A stretch of DNA of 64,000 nucleotides. Origin: Nostoc sp. WHI. Its GTDB lineage: Bacteria > Cyanobacteriota > Cyanobacteriia > Cyanobacteriales > Nostocaceae. The translations under genes and the position numbers were made by a program. Positions 7,735-16,680 of the stretch are shown in pieces. The stretch's first letter is position 1, and the number at the start of each line of letters is the position of its first letter. The DNA lies in contig NZ_WBKM01000294.1 of the NCBI RefSeq assembly GCF_015714725.1, forward strand, positions 1 to 64,000, given 5' to 3'. The notes beneath the pieces were generated by a model. That model made no database searches. It was not told the DNA's origin and was given only the letters and a program-made list of their open reading frames with translations.

Positions 7735-9486
7735 ATGACCCTCTGCATCAATCCCCACTGCCCAAGACCCCAAAATTCTGAAAATATCCTGTTTTGTCAA
7801 GCCTGTGGCTCAGAATTGCTCTTGGAAGGACGGTATCGAGTGACTCGCCAATTAGGTGCTGGTGGTTTTGCCAAGACATTTGAAGTCAACCACGCTAACA
7901 CCCTCAAAGTATTAAAAGTTCTGATGCTGGATGATGCCAAGGCAGTATCGCTGTTTCAGCAAGAGGCACAAGTCTTAAGCCATCTGAATCATCCAGGAAT
8001 TCCAAAAGGAGATGGGTACTTTGCATTTTCTCCCAAAAATAGCCAAGCGCCACTGCATTGCTTGGTAATGGAGAAAATCGAGGGGTTGGACTTGTACCAA
8101 TATATGGAACAACGAAGTAATCGCCCAATTGATGAAAAGTTAGCACTCTTATGGCTAACTCAGTTGGTAAATATTTTGCATGAAGTGCATCAGCAGAACT
8201 TTTTTCATAGAGATATCAAGCCACCAAATATTATGCTCAAAGCCGATGGACATCTGGCTTTGATAGACTTTGGTACAGCAAGAGAAGTTACACCAACCTA
8301 TCATCAAAAAGCAGCAGGGCAGAATATAACAGGGATTTTTTCACCAGGTTATACACCACTAGAACAAGCCAATGGTAAAGCCGTACCACAATCAGACTTT
8401 TTCGCCCTGGGTCGTACATTTGTTTATTTACTTACCGGCAAATCTCCAGATCAATTTTCTGAAGACCCGCGAACTGGTAAGTTAATGTGGCGAGACAGTG
8501 CTTTACAAGTTTCTAAACAGGTAGCTGGTTTGATTGATTATCTTATGGAAGCATTTCCTGGCAAGCGTCCTCAAAATGCCCAGATGATTTTGAGGTGTCT
8601 ATCGGAAATTAATTCAACTGTGCAGTCATATTCCCCTTCTTCTTCAACATCACAATTACCACCTACAGAAATAGAAAAGCCTAAACAAAGTAGGCAAGTT
8701 AAAACGTCAGCAGCTACTCAAATTCAATCTTCAAAAACTGAAACTAATATATTTTCCAGCAAAAATGCCCAATTCACAGGTGCAGCAATTGCTTTTGCTA
8801 TACTTTTTTTAATTAAATTCGGTAGTCGGGGAATTTATAAGTTATTTGATTCTCATGCAAGTCAGCCAGTGGTGACTTCAACACCAACTGAGTTACAAGC
8901 AAGTAATTCTGAGCAAGCAAATACTGATTCCACGAGTCAACAACCTTTTATTTCCGAGGAAAATATCCCTTCGGGTGTTCCATCTGATTGGAAGAAGTTT
9001 GAGGGTAGTGGCTCAGAATTGTGGTTGCCTCCAAGTTGGGAGAGTGGAGATTATAGATCAATGAAGAAGTCAGGCAGTCACAATCCACAAATTGAGCAGT
9101 TTGCTCAACAAGTACAACAAAATCCCTCAGCTTTTCCAATTTTTGCTTTCGACTCAATCAAGGGTAACTCAGGCTTCCTAACTAATGTAATTGTCTCAAA
9201 GGAACAAGTAACTCCTACAATTAATTTAGAAACTTACTTACAAGAGGAGAGCAAGCACTTTCCTGCTCAAATTCGTATAGTGGATATGAAAACCGCGTCG
9301 GTTGAAGGTTATGAGATAGGACGGATAATCACAGAAACATCACTAGGTAGAAGTGGAAAACAAATACATTATATCATTAAAGATGGTAGGACTATTTGGA
9401 GTGTAATTTTTTCTACTGGGGCAGATGAATTTGAACAAAGATTACCAATCTTGGAAGCAAGTCTTCGTACCTTTTCACTTAAGTAG
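7735..9486 (+). CDS. Ser/Thr protein kinase with N-terminal zinc ribbon and membrane anchor
   Basis: A 583-residue Hanks-type kinase. Residues 4-27 form a zinc ribbon (CINPHC and FCQACG). The kinase domain spans about 33-290, with a glycine-rich loop LGAGGFAKTF, the catalytic loop FFHRDIKPPN and the metal-binding LIDFGTA. The usual VAIK lysine sits in TLKVLKVL. A single membrane segment follows at about 348-367, then a roughly 170-residue external C-terminal domain (VPSDWKKFEGSGSELWLPPSW) of the type that resembles PsbP/DUF1795 folds. It is a membrane receptor-like kinase of unknown signal. A second zinc-ribbon kinase lies at 14842-16680. Confidence 0.9.
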   Translation: MTLCINPHCPRPQNSENILFCQACGSELLLEGRYRVTRQLGAGGFAKTFEVNHANTLKVLKVLMLDDAKAVSLFQQEAQVLSHLNHPGIPKGDGYFAFSPKNSQAPLHCLVMEKIEGLDLYQYMEQRSNRPIDEKLALLWLTQLVNILHEVHQQNFFHRDIKPPNIMLKADGHLALIDFGTAREVTPTYHQKAAGQNITGIFSPGYTPLEQANGKAVPQSDFFALGRTFVYLLTGKSPDQFSEDPRTGKLMWRDSALQVSKQVAGLIDYLMEAFPGKRPQNAQMILRCLSEINSTVQSYSPSSSTSQLPPTEIEKPKQSRQVKTSAATQIQSSKTETNIFSSKNAQFTGAAIAFAILFLIKFGSRGIYKLFDSHASQPVVTSTPTELQASNSEQANTDSTSQQPFISEENIPSGVPSDWKKFEGSGSELWLPPSWESGDYRSMKKSGSHNPQIEQFAQQVQQNPSAFPIFAFDSIKGNSGFLTNVIVSKEQVTPTINLETYLQEESKHFPAQIRIVDMKTASVEGYEIGRIITETSLGRSGKQIHYIIKDGRTIWSVIFSTGADEFEQRLPILEASLRTFSLK

Positions 9487-9631
9487 TAGCTTGTAAGTAA
9501 AAATTGCTTCTAATTGTTTGGGTTTTGTTATTGTTCAACCAAAACTAATACTATTCGTAATTAGTGGTTACGTACGATCGCTCAATATATGTACAATTCT
9601 AAAGCGATCGCAATCTCTCACACCCTCCATC

Positions 9632-10111
9632 ATGAGCAACATTCCCCAAGTCGGACAACCAGCACCAGATTTCTCTACTCTTGACCAAAATGGCAATTCA
9701 GTCACTCTCGACGACCTCAGCAGTCAGTGGATTGTCCTCTACTTCTACCCCAAAGATGACACCCCTGGCTGTACCACCGAAGCGAAAGATTTCACCGAGT
9801 TGTATCAAGACTTCAGCGCACTGGGAGCGAAAATCTTAGGCGTAAGTCCAGATTCGGGTAAGTCCCATTGTAAATTTATCAGCAAACATAACTTGTCAAT
9901 CACCCTTTTAAGTGACCCCGAACATATTTTGACAGAAGCCTATGGCGCTTGGCAATTGAAAAAATTTATGGGCAAAGAATATATGGGTGTTGTTCGCTCA
10001 ACCTTCCTAATTTCACCTGATAAAATAGTTGCCTATGCTTGGCCGAATGTCAAAACTAAAGGTCATGCTCAAGCAGTTTTAACTAAATTACGGGAATTAG
10101 CAGCCACGTAA
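9632..10111 (+). CDS. bcp: thioredoxin-dependent thiol peroxidase (BCP / peroxiredoxin Q)
   Basis: A 159-residue peroxiredoxin that reduces hydrogen and organic peroxides using thioredoxin. The peroxidatic cysteine is in YPKDDTPGCTTEAKDF. The usual PrxQ resolving cysteine five residues later is replaced (CTTEAK), and another cysteine occurs in SHCKF, so resolution may differ. The start chosen is the ATG at 9632, which gives the normal BCP N-terminus (MSNIPQVGQPAPDF). The frame is open further up to 9518, but that extension looks like non-coding translation. In cyanobacteria PrxQ proteins are cytosolic or thylakoid-associated. No operon partner is seen. Confidence 0.92.
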   Translation: MSNIPQVGQPAPDFSTLDQNGNSVTLDDLSSQWIVLYFYPKDDTPGCTTEAKDFTELYQDFSALGAKILGVSPDSGKSHCKFISKHNLSITLLSDPEHILTEAYGAWQLKKFMGKEYMGVVRSTFLISPDKIVAYAWPNVKTKGHAQAVLTKLRELAAT

Positions 10112-10547
10112 ACGCGACTGGATGCGGGTATAGTTACAGCAATGTTACGTGAATCATATTTATAGTAATAAAGCAGATTCAAAAATTGATATCCAATCCT
10201 GATTTTAATTCCTTAAAAAGCCTGTTATTTATTCTCTACACGCCTAATTACAAATTAACTCTAGCTCAAGATATAGCGGTTCCCTGGTAAATAAAGTACA
10301 TATTAAAACCTCACCCTTGCTTTACCCAAAGGTAAATCTTTCCCTCTCCTTAGTAAGGAGAGGGAAAGGTTTTGCGTAGCAGAACCAGGGTGAGGTTAAG
10401 CTGTACCTCGCTAGATTAGGAAACGCTATATCATCGCTACTAGAAGTTATATAGTTCGCACTCAACATTAAACGTTCTATGACATATCCACCTTTGATCC
10501 TTCGCGCTTCCATGCCATCAATCAGGATGTAAGCATTAAATATTTGC
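10112..10547. other. intergenic region with a long inverted repeat
   Basis: About 435 bases between convergent genes. They contain the inverted-repeat element at 10307-10397 and otherwise AT-rich sequence. A minus-strand open frame over 10322-10717 overlaps the glycosyltransferase end and is not believed. Confidence 0.55.
10307..10397. repeat. long nested inverted repeat
   Basis: Outer arms AACCTCACCCT / AGGGTGAGGTT enclose a perfect 15-bp stem (10338-10352 with 10354-10368, arm CTTTCCCTCTCCTTA) with a one-base centre. It sits downstream of bcp and of the glycosyltransferase gene, so it may end both transcripts. It also resembles the dispersed CCCTCACCC / GGGTGAGG palindromes of cyanobacteria. 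Confidence 0.8.
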
Positions 10548-11765
10548 TCACCTATTATCAGTTTTATATAAACATTTATAAGCAGTTTTACGCTTTGCGA
10601 ATTCTTTACCTTTGCGACCAAACTGCTCACGTAATTGCTGATCTTTACACAACCTATTGAAAGCTTGAAAAACTTCATAACCAGAATTGGGATTAACCAG
10701 TATCCCATTTTCTTCATGCTGAACTGTGTCTAGAACACCGCCTAAGCGAGGGGCAATTACAGGCTTACCGAAGTAACTTGCTTCTAAATAAACCATACCA
10801 AAACCCTCCATACTATTAGCTTTAGTATCCAATAAAGTCAGCATGGCAAATATGTCGCAAGCTGCATAATAACCTGCTAATTCTCGCTCTGGCACATATC
10901 CGGTAAAGTGGACACGCTTATTTACCCGTAAACGATGCACCAGAGATTTAAGTTCCGACTCACAAGAACCTTGTCCGCAAAGTATATAGTGAACATCGAC
11001 TCCAAAAGTTAGCAATAGTGGGATGTTATCAATCACTCGGTCAAAACCTTGGTGTTTTACTAGCCTTCCTATGGAGAGAATAACTATTGCTGTTTCGGGA
11101 ATATTGTAGGTTTGACGCACGCGAACACGTAAATCATTGAGGCTATTTGGATTCGCGGCATTACCAAATTTTTCTGGTCTAATTACTGGGTTAATGATGT
11201 GAGTAGGAGTATCTAATCGCAAAGCAGTTCTGAGGTAGTCTCTTGTATAAGAACTATTACAAATAATGCCTTCGGCTCGTTTGAGTGTTAATTTAAATAG
11301 CGATCGCAGCACGGGATTGTGTAAAGTACAAAGAAGATCATTGCCGTGCAGATAGATAAAAAAGCGAATAGGTAAGAAATAGCTCAATAGTAACAGCGAA
11401 GCAAAGTCATAGCCGTGACCCCACTCAATATAACGGTAGTGATAGCGAAAATAGAGTTTAATTGCTAGCACAAATGAGCAGACGATATTGACCAAAGGCT
11501 TCAGGATACTCCCCACCCAGCCACTACGCCAATATCTAGGATAAGACCAGCGATATATAGGAAATTGTTGACCTTCGTCAAATACTTTATCTCCTGAGCA
11601 ACTAGCCGTCAGTACAATAACTCTTTCTGGATCTTGGAGACAGCGATTGTAGATATATTCTCCAATGACAGCTTCTTTCGGCAGAAAGATCCGGGAGATA
11701 ACTAGAATATCCGGGTATGCAGCTTTGTCTGTAATTTCGGCTGTTAGTTGAGAAATATGTTCCAT
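10548..11765 (-). CDS. glycosyltransferase family 4 protein
   Basis: A 405-residue GT-B glycosyltransferase. The C-terminal nucleotide-sugar half shows SIGRLVKHQGFDRVIDN and the donor-binding EGFGMVYLEASYFGKPVIAP, the E-x7-E type motif of family 4. The N-terminal acceptor half begins ILVISRIFLPKEAVIGEY. A likely role is building exopolysaccharide, lipopolysaccharide or heterocyst-envelope sugar. No neighbouring sugar genes indicate which. The last residues (TAYKCLYKTDNR) are not family-like, so the extreme C-terminus may be altered. It is monocistronic. Confidence 0.88.
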   Translation of the reverse strand: MEHISQLTAEITDKAAYPDILVISRIFLPKEAVIGEYIYNRCLQDPERVIVLTASCSGDKVFDEGQQFPIYRWSYPRYWRSGWVGSILKPLVNIVCSFVLAIKLYFRYHYRYIEWGHGYDFASLLLLSYFLPIRFFIYLHGNDLLCTLHNPVLRSLFKLTLKRAEGIICNSSYTRDYLRTALRLDTPTHIINPVIRPEKFGNAANPNSLNDLRVRVRQTYNIPETAIVILSIGRLVKHQGFDRVIDNIPLLLTFGVDVHYILCGQGSCESELKSLVHRLRVNKRVHFTGYVPERELAGYYAACDIFAMLTLLDTKANSMEGFGMVYLEASYFGKPVIAPRLGGVLDTVQHEENGILVNPNSGYEVFQAFNRLCKDQQLREQFGRKGKEFAKRKTAYKCLYKTDNR

Positions 11766-12572
11766 GATTAAAGTTAATAACTATTATTTCAAATAATTTT
11801 TAATTTCTTTACAATTAGGAGGACTTTTAAAAGCAAAATTAATTATTATTGTTTTTTAACTGAATGCGGTAGACAGACCTTAAATCTATTTTAGAACATT
11901 AGTCAGTAAGATTAGTTTTTTAATTGTGTTAATTTTATTTTTACAGGCAAATTTATCATTACTTGAGAATTTCTGTGCATGTGAACAATAAATAAAAGCT
12001 AGCACTTGTAGCCAAATTGCTTTCACTCGCGGCACAAAAACTTAAGTGGGTATTTGCTCCCATCTCCGGTATCTGGCTGGACTTAGTGATAGGCATCACG
12101 CACACTTGCTAGCCTAGCGCGTATACGTAAATCTTAAGCTGCCAGATGTAACAAATGCTGTTGAAAAGTTAAAAATATTCTCCTACCTGGTGACAAAACA
12201 AGTAGAGTGAAGTATTAAAAAATTAGTCAAAATAATTACTAAAAATTAAAATCATCTGTATAATTCAAAACTGTACTCTTAAAGTGCTAGTCCAAAAGAT
12301 AGCAACGATTACTCGTAGGCGTAGCCCGTCGTAGACATCGCAAGCTTCGGCGATTGTAAACATATCTTAAGGTACGGTTCCCCAGTCGAGAAATCCCCCC
12401 TGCGATCGCTACCTACCCAACATAAGACGCGGTAAATTGAATATGTAGCCTCTAAAATGTGATTGCTACAAACTCGCTTGATTGTTACAGGCTGTCCTTA
12501 GCTACATACCGCAACACTCCTACGAGCATCAAGAAAAATCATAAATAATTCCATTTTTCAAGCGATTGTATT
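11766..12572. other. long intergenic region, no gene found
   Basis: About 800 bases between divergent genes. I found no credible ORF in either direction. A 7-bp complementary pair ATCTGGC (12071) / GCCAGAT (12141) could close a 77-base structure, but there is no terminator or promoter to support an RNA. The right part should hold the DUF1517-gene promoter. Confidence 0.5.
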
Positions 12573-13562
12573 ATGCGTAAAAAACTACAACAAACCATCA
12601 AACCGCTCTTAAAAACCTTCTTCGCCTTAAGCCTGGTGTTAACTTTGGCTTTTGCTCACGCCGATGGAGCATTAGCTGCTCGCAGTGGCGGTAGAATCGG
12701 TGGTGGCTCCTTTAGAGCGCCTTCCAGCAGCCGCACCTATACACCGCGTACCTATGCACCTCCTGGCGGTGGCGGATACTATCCTGGTGGTGGTTTTGGT
12801 GGTGGTGGCTTTGGCTTTCCCTTCCTAATTCCCTTCTGGGGTATTGGGGGAGGATTCGGTGGTATATTTACCATCTTAATCTTCTTGGCGATCGCTAACT
12901 TCCTATTACAAAGTTTCCGCCGCATCTCTAGCGGTGAAACTGAAGAAACAGATTACAGCAGTAACTCTTCTGTTTCTGTAAGCCGTTTGCAAGTAGGTTT
13001 GTTAGCTCAAGCCCGTGAATTGCAAAATGAACTCAACCACATTGCCGAAACTGCTGATACTAACACCCCAGAAGGGAGAGCAGAAATTCTGCAAGAAGCT
13101 AGCCTAGCTTTACTCCGCCATCCCGAATACTTTGTATATGCAGGTGGTGGCACTCAACAAGCCAGTTTAAATTCAGCTGAAGGTCAGTTTAACCGCCTGT
13201 CACTTGCAGAACGCAGCAAGTTTAGCGAAGAAACTCTTTCTAACGTCAACAACCAGCTTAGAGCAGCCCTTGCCAAAGATGCTTTACCCCCGGCTGGTGA
13301 ACTCGACAACCCTACCCGTCTAATTACCGAAGGCCCTGGTGAATACATTATCGTCACCTTATTGGCAGCGACATTTGGTAAGTTTGAAATCCCAACAGCT
13401 ATTAACAGTGCTGATGATTTGCGTCAAGCTTTGCGGCAAATTGGTAGCATCCCCAGTGAGAAACTTCTGGCAATTGAAGTTCTTTGGACTCCGCAAGCTG
13501 AAGGCGATACTCTCACATCTGATGATGTATTGGCAAATTATCCTGATTTGAGATTGGTTTAA
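12573..13562 (+). CDS. DUF1517 family membrane protein
   Basis: A 329-residue protein of unknown function, conserved in cyanobacteria and plastids. It has a signal-like N-terminus ending near ALAAR (residues 32-36), a Gly/Pro/Tyr-rich segment (about 38-80), a hydrophobic membrane stretch (about 85-115), and the DUF1517 domain from about 135 to the end. The C-terminus NYPDLRLV is what I expect for a complete family member. It is followed by a short open frame (13552-13704) and a strong terminator at 13728, so the transcript probably spans both. Confidence 0.85.
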   Translation: MRKKLQQTIKPLLKTFFALSLVLTLAFAHADGALAARSGGRIGGGSFRAPSSSRTYTPRTYAPPGGGGYYPGGGFGGGGFGFPFLIPFWGIGGGFGGIFTILIFLAIANFLLQSFRRISSGETEETDYSSNSSVSVSRLQVGLLAQARELQNELNHIAETADTNTPEGRAEILQEASLALLRHPEYFVYAGGGTQQASLNSAEGQFNRLSLAERSKFSEETLSNVNNQLRAALAKDALPPAGELDNPTRLITEGPGEYIIVTLLAATFGKFEIPTAINSADDLRQALRQIGSIPSEKLLAIEVLWTPQAEGDTLTSDDVLANYPDLRLV

Positions 13563-13704
13563 TTACGTCAGGACTCATCCACAGAATACTGACGCATTTC
13601 ACAAGTACATGGATAGATTGAATGAGTACCCCGGTGTACTTTGCACTACAGATGAAGAGTTTGAGGCTGAAGTCCAAAAGCGAATCAATCAATTGCAAGG
13701 TTAA
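13552..13704 (+). pseudogene. possible gene remnant or tiny ORF after the DUF1517 gene
   Basis: The frame +1 to the DUF1517 gene is open from 13552 to a TAA at 13702-13704 and encodes a protein-like stretch (NTDAFHKYMDRLNEYPG, then DEEFEAEVQKRINQLQG). It has no start at its left end. The only ATG is at 13609, giving 31 residues. Composition and the following terminator suggest the tail of a decayed gene or a real mini-protein. I do not recognise the family. Confidence 0.35.
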
Positions 13705-13727
13705 ACCAAACAATTAAGTCTGATAAG

Positions 13728-13755
13728 GCGTTGTGCTACAAACACAACGCTTTTT
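13728..13755 (+). terminator. Rho-independent terminator after the DUF1517 unit
   Basis: A perfect 8-bp stem GCGTTGTG / CACAACGC with a 7-base loop is followed by TTTTTATTTT. Confidence 0.88.
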
Positions 13756-13845
13756 ATTTTACTTCAGCAGAGGCTTTTTTGTGTAACTCCAGTCAGGAAA
13801 GGGTTCGTAGGCGATATAGTAGACGAATAAATAGCAAAAAAGATT

Positions 13846-14073
13846 ATGATTACCTTATTCCAAAGTCCAGTAAATTCTGATGCAGAAGTCATGGGCGGGA
13901 CTTTGGTATTCCGAAATACGAGAGTCCCAGCCCAATCGCTTCTTGAGTATTTAGATGACGGATTTTCTCTAGAGGAGTTTTTGGACAATTTTCCATCTGT
14001 CACTCGTGTAGATGCGGTGAATTTTCTGAAACTTGCTCGTCAACAAGTTCAACATGAAAATCATTCTGGATGA
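13846..14073 (+). CDS. DUF433 antitoxin (VapB45-like)
   Basis: A 75-residue DUF433 protein with the typical G-G-T-L-V-F-R-N-T-R-V-P segment and helix-turn-helix-like C-terminal half (LEYLDDGFSLEEFLDNFP). DUF433 proteins are antitoxins paired with DUF5615 PIN-like toxins. Here the toxin gene follows with a 20-base overlap, a strong sign of translational coupling. The antitoxin is expected to bind its own promoter. Confidence 0.85.
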   Translation: MITLFQSPVNSDAEVMGGTLVFRNTRVPAQSLLEYLDDGFSLEEFLDNFPSVTRVDAVNFLKLARQQVQHENHSG

Positions 14074-14461
14074 GAATTTACCAAAAGCTTTGAAGGGATA
14101 TTTTTCAGCTTATGAAGTGACAACTGTTCAAGAGCAGGGATGGGCTGGAGTTAAGAATGGCGAACTGATTGCGAGGATTGATGGTGTGTATGATATTTTT
14201 CTCACATCAGATAAGAATTTGAAATACCAGCAAAATTTGACTGGAAGAAGTATAGCGATTATTGAGCTTCCTACAAATCGATTAAAGCTATTAACAACTA
14301 TCACCGATAAAATTTTGGCCGAAGTTGAGAGTATTTCGCTATTGCTTTTAATTCAGAGACTTGTTCTAACCCACCAGCTTATTTTCTCCAAATTAGCACT
14401 TATTTCATGCCAAAAACTTGCTGATTCCTCTGCTTCTCTTGTTATTTCAAGCATTTTATAA
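14054..14461 (+). CDS. DUF5615 PIN-like toxin, unusual C-terminus
   Basis: The ATG at 14054 gives a 135-residue protein starting MKIILDENLPKALKGYF, the DUF5615 (Mut7-C/PIN-like RNase) signature with acidic D6-E7. The second acidic patch is in DIFLTSDKNLKYQQN. The family normally ends shortly after the helix ILAEVES. Here about 37 extra residues follow (SISLLLLIQRLVLTH...), which are the antisense of the neighbouring minus-strand gene (14353-14814). This suggests that the native stop was lost in a rearrangement. The toxin may still be active because the catalytic part is complete. The expected role is RNA cleavage when the antitoxin is lost. Confidence 0.75.
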   Translation: MKIILDENLPKALKGYFSAYEVTTVQEQGWAGVKNGELIARIDGVYDIFLTSDKNLKYQQNLTGRSIAIIELPTNRLKLLTTITDKILAEVESISLLLLIQRLVLTHQLIFSKLALISCQKLADSSASLVISSIL

Positions 14462-14814
14462 ATGCAGTCGAAGTTTTTTTGAATCAATTGTTTATCTAGT
14501 TTAGGAATATCTAATTTAAGATATTTTAGACGGTTAGGTAATTCTACTTTCTCTTTTGTAGGTAAATTGGGAATTTGCTCAACTAGTTCTAAAACTTTAT
14601 CTATTGATGCAATTACTTCTTTCAGGCTCGGCTTTTTAGCTTGTAATTGTAAATCCTTTTCTTCAAAGGTTTCTTCTTGATTCCCTAACTTTACTATTAC
14701 TATTTTAACCAAGAAAATATTGTAATCTACCGCACTTACTTCACCCACTTGTTTTTGATATTTTCCACTTTTATTTATAAGTACTATGTCACCTTTCTCA
14801 ATTTTATCGTTCAT
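14353..14814 (-). CDS. hypothetical protein with N-terminal SH3/KOW-like segment
   Basis: A 153-residue protein, family not recognised. Residues 5-50 (IEKGDIVLINKSGKYQ, then GEVSAVDYNIFLVKIVIV) read like a small beta-barrel of SH3 or KOW type. Residues 60-153 are helical and charged. It is encoded 27 bases upstream of the kinase-FGE gene on the opposite side of its start, that is downstream of it in transcription, so the two may be co-transcribed. Its 3' end overlaps the toxin gene on the other strand by 109 bases. Confidence 0.6.
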   Translation of the reverse strand: MNDKIEKGDIVLINKSGKYQKQVGEVSAVDYNIFLVKIVIVKLGNQEETFEEKDLQLQAKKPSLKEVIASIDKVLELVEQIPNLPTKEKVELPNRLKYLKLDIPKLDKQLIQKNFDCIYKMLEITREAEESASFWHEISANLEKISWWVRTSL

Positions 14815-14841
14815 AATTTATACAACTTCAACATAAAATTG

Positions 14842-16680
14842 CTAAATAATATCTTCTACGGAAAATACTACTCTAAAGCCAGAAATTCTCAGTCCACCGT
14901 CTGACTCATTCCAACTGCGACTGGCGCTGCGACAAAGTTCTGCACCGAAACTCCAAGAACCACCGCGTAGCACCCGGCGATGTATATCACCGCCAACTTC
15001 CCAAGCTGTTCCATCTAAAGGCGCATCGTTGTAATTGTTGTGCCACGAATCAGCACACCATTCCCAAACTAGCCCATGCATATCGTACAATCCAAAGGCA
15101 TTAGCGACTTCAAAACTACCGACATTTGTTGTTTCTTTACGGAATTTGCTTTTTGGTTCGACAGCGCAACTGACTAACTCAGAAGTAACCGTTTCGCCAA
15201 AGTGGAAGGATGTTGTAGTTCCAGCACGACAAGCATATTCCCATTCAGCTTCACTCGGTAAACGATAGTCGCGTCCAGTTTTTTCTGATAGCCTGAGACA
15301 GAATTCTACAGCCTCATACCAAGATACATTTTCCACTGGTCTATCTAGACCTTTAAATTTTGATGGATTGGGATTTAAGATTTGTTTGATTTTGGGTAAA
15401 GCTGCTACTACTTTCCACTGTGCTTGAGTTACAGGAAATTTTCCCATAAAAAATGGTTCGACGGTAACTTTGTGCCGAGGACGTTCGTCAGCATCTCCTT
15501 CAAACTCTGGTGAACCCATCATATACGTACCACCAGGAATCGATACCATTTCTAATGTGACAGACTTACCCAATTCTTCGGCAAAGAAGTTTGCACTACA
15601 GTTCATCCGGTTTACTTCTCTACCACCTGTGTCTACTGTCACTACGTCAAATTCAAAAGTTTCTAACGGGGGTAATGGTACTATTATTTTTTGTGGTAAT
15701 GGCGGTAATAGGGGTTGAGACATTGAGACAATTTTTAAGGCAACAGGTTCAATGTTCAATGTTGTAAACTTTAAATCATTAATAACTTCTACTGCTGTTT
15801 GATATCTTTCGCTCGGTAGATGTTTCAGTAATTTATCTAAAATTTTTCCTAAGTCGTCGCTGATAGTAATGCCTCTTTCCTGTAACCGTTCGCGCCACAA
15901 CCACTTAGCATTCATTGCATCATAAATAGGGTCATTAATCTGTCCCGAAGCATCCTGTAAAGGCAAACATTGAGTTAAAAGACGCACGCAAGTTACACCC
16001 AAAGCGTACAAATCACTGGCGTGACAAGCAAATCCAGCCATTTGTTCAGTTGGTGCATAACCAAGAGTATAAATTACTGTAGCTTGTCTTCCTAAACTGG
16101 TTTGTGTTACCTGTTTAGCACCGCCAAAGTCAATTAATACGGGTTTTTCATCACTTGCACGGCGAATAATATTTTCTGGTTTGATATCCCGATGAATGAC
16201 ATTATGGGTATGAATAAAATCAAGAACTGGCAATAAATCAGCTAATAGTTTCCAAATTTGTTCTTCACGATATATTTGTTGCTGAACTTCTTGTAAGAGA
16301 GTTTTTCCTTGAATAAATTCTTGCACAAGATACAAGCTAGAACCTTGTTCAAAATAAGCGAGTAATCTGGGAATCTGGGTATGATTTTCTCCCAGTTCAT
16401 ACAACCGAAAAGCTTCTTCTTTAAAAAATTCTGCTGCTTTGGTGCGTTGTCCTGTTCCCTGAAATTGTGGGAAAAATTGCTTGATGACGCAAGGCGCATT
16501 TAGTCTGTCTACGTCTTCTGTAGCATAAGTTCTGCTGAACCCACCTTCACCTAAGAGTCTTAATACGCGGTAACGGTTTCTGAGAAGTTTGCCAAAGTTG
16601 CTTTGTCCGCAACTCACGCAAAATCTATTGCCATCAGAGTTAAATGGATTTGAGCAATTGGGATTTTGGCAGATTTGCAT
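14842..16680 (-). CDS. Ser/Thr protein kinase fused to a formylglycine-generating-enzyme-like domain
   Basis: A 612-residue two-domain protein. Residues 4-25 are a zinc ribbon (CQNPNCSNP, FCVSCG). The kinase domain is about 36-300, with LGEGGFSRTY, VIHRDIKPENI and LIDFGGAKQV. The linker is Pro-rich (LLPPLPQKIIVPLPPL). Residues about 375-610 are an FGE-sulfatase/SUMF1 fold: MVSIPGGTYMMGSPEFEGD, NVSWYEAVEFCLRLSE, LPSEAEWEYACRAGTTT, VLRGGSWSFG. Such kinase-FGE fusions are known in cyanobacteria. The FGE domain often acts as a binding module rather than an oxidase. No transmembrane segment is seen, so it is probably cytosolic. The substrate is unknown. Confidence 0.9.
   Translation of the reverse strand: MQICQNPNCSNPFNSDGNRFCVSCGQSNFGKLLRNRYRVLRLLGEGGFSRTYATEDVDRLNAPCVIKQFFPQFQGTGQRTKAAEFFKEEAFRLYELGENHTQIPRLLAYFEQGSSLYLVQEFIQGKTLLQEVQQQIYREEQIWKLLADLLPVLDFIHTHNVIHRDIKPENIIRRASDEKPVLIDFGGAKQVTQTSLGRQATVIYTLGYAPTEQMAGFACHASDLYALGVTCVRLLTQCLPLQDASGQINDPIYDAMNAKWLWRERLQERGITISDDLGKILDKLLKHLPSERYQTAVEVINDLKFTTLNIEPVALKIVSMSQPLLPPLPQKIIVPLPPLETFEFDVVTVDTGGREVNRMNCSANFFAEELGKSVTLEMVSIPGGTYMMGSPEFEGDADERPRHKVTVEPFFMGKFPVTQAQWKVVAALPKIKQILNPNPSKFKGLDRPVENVSWYEAVEFCLRLSEKTGRDYRLPSEAEWEYACRAGTTTSFHFGETVTSELVSCAVEPKSKFRKETTNVGSFEVANAFGLYDMHGLVWEWCADSWHNNYNDAPLDGTAWEVGGDIHRRVLRGGSWSFGAELCRSASRSWNESDGGLRISGFRVVFSVEDII

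Noticed and set aside
10322-10717. Minus-strand frame of 131 codons
   Set aside because: It overlaps the glycosyltransferase end and the inverted repeat, and has no family-like sequence.
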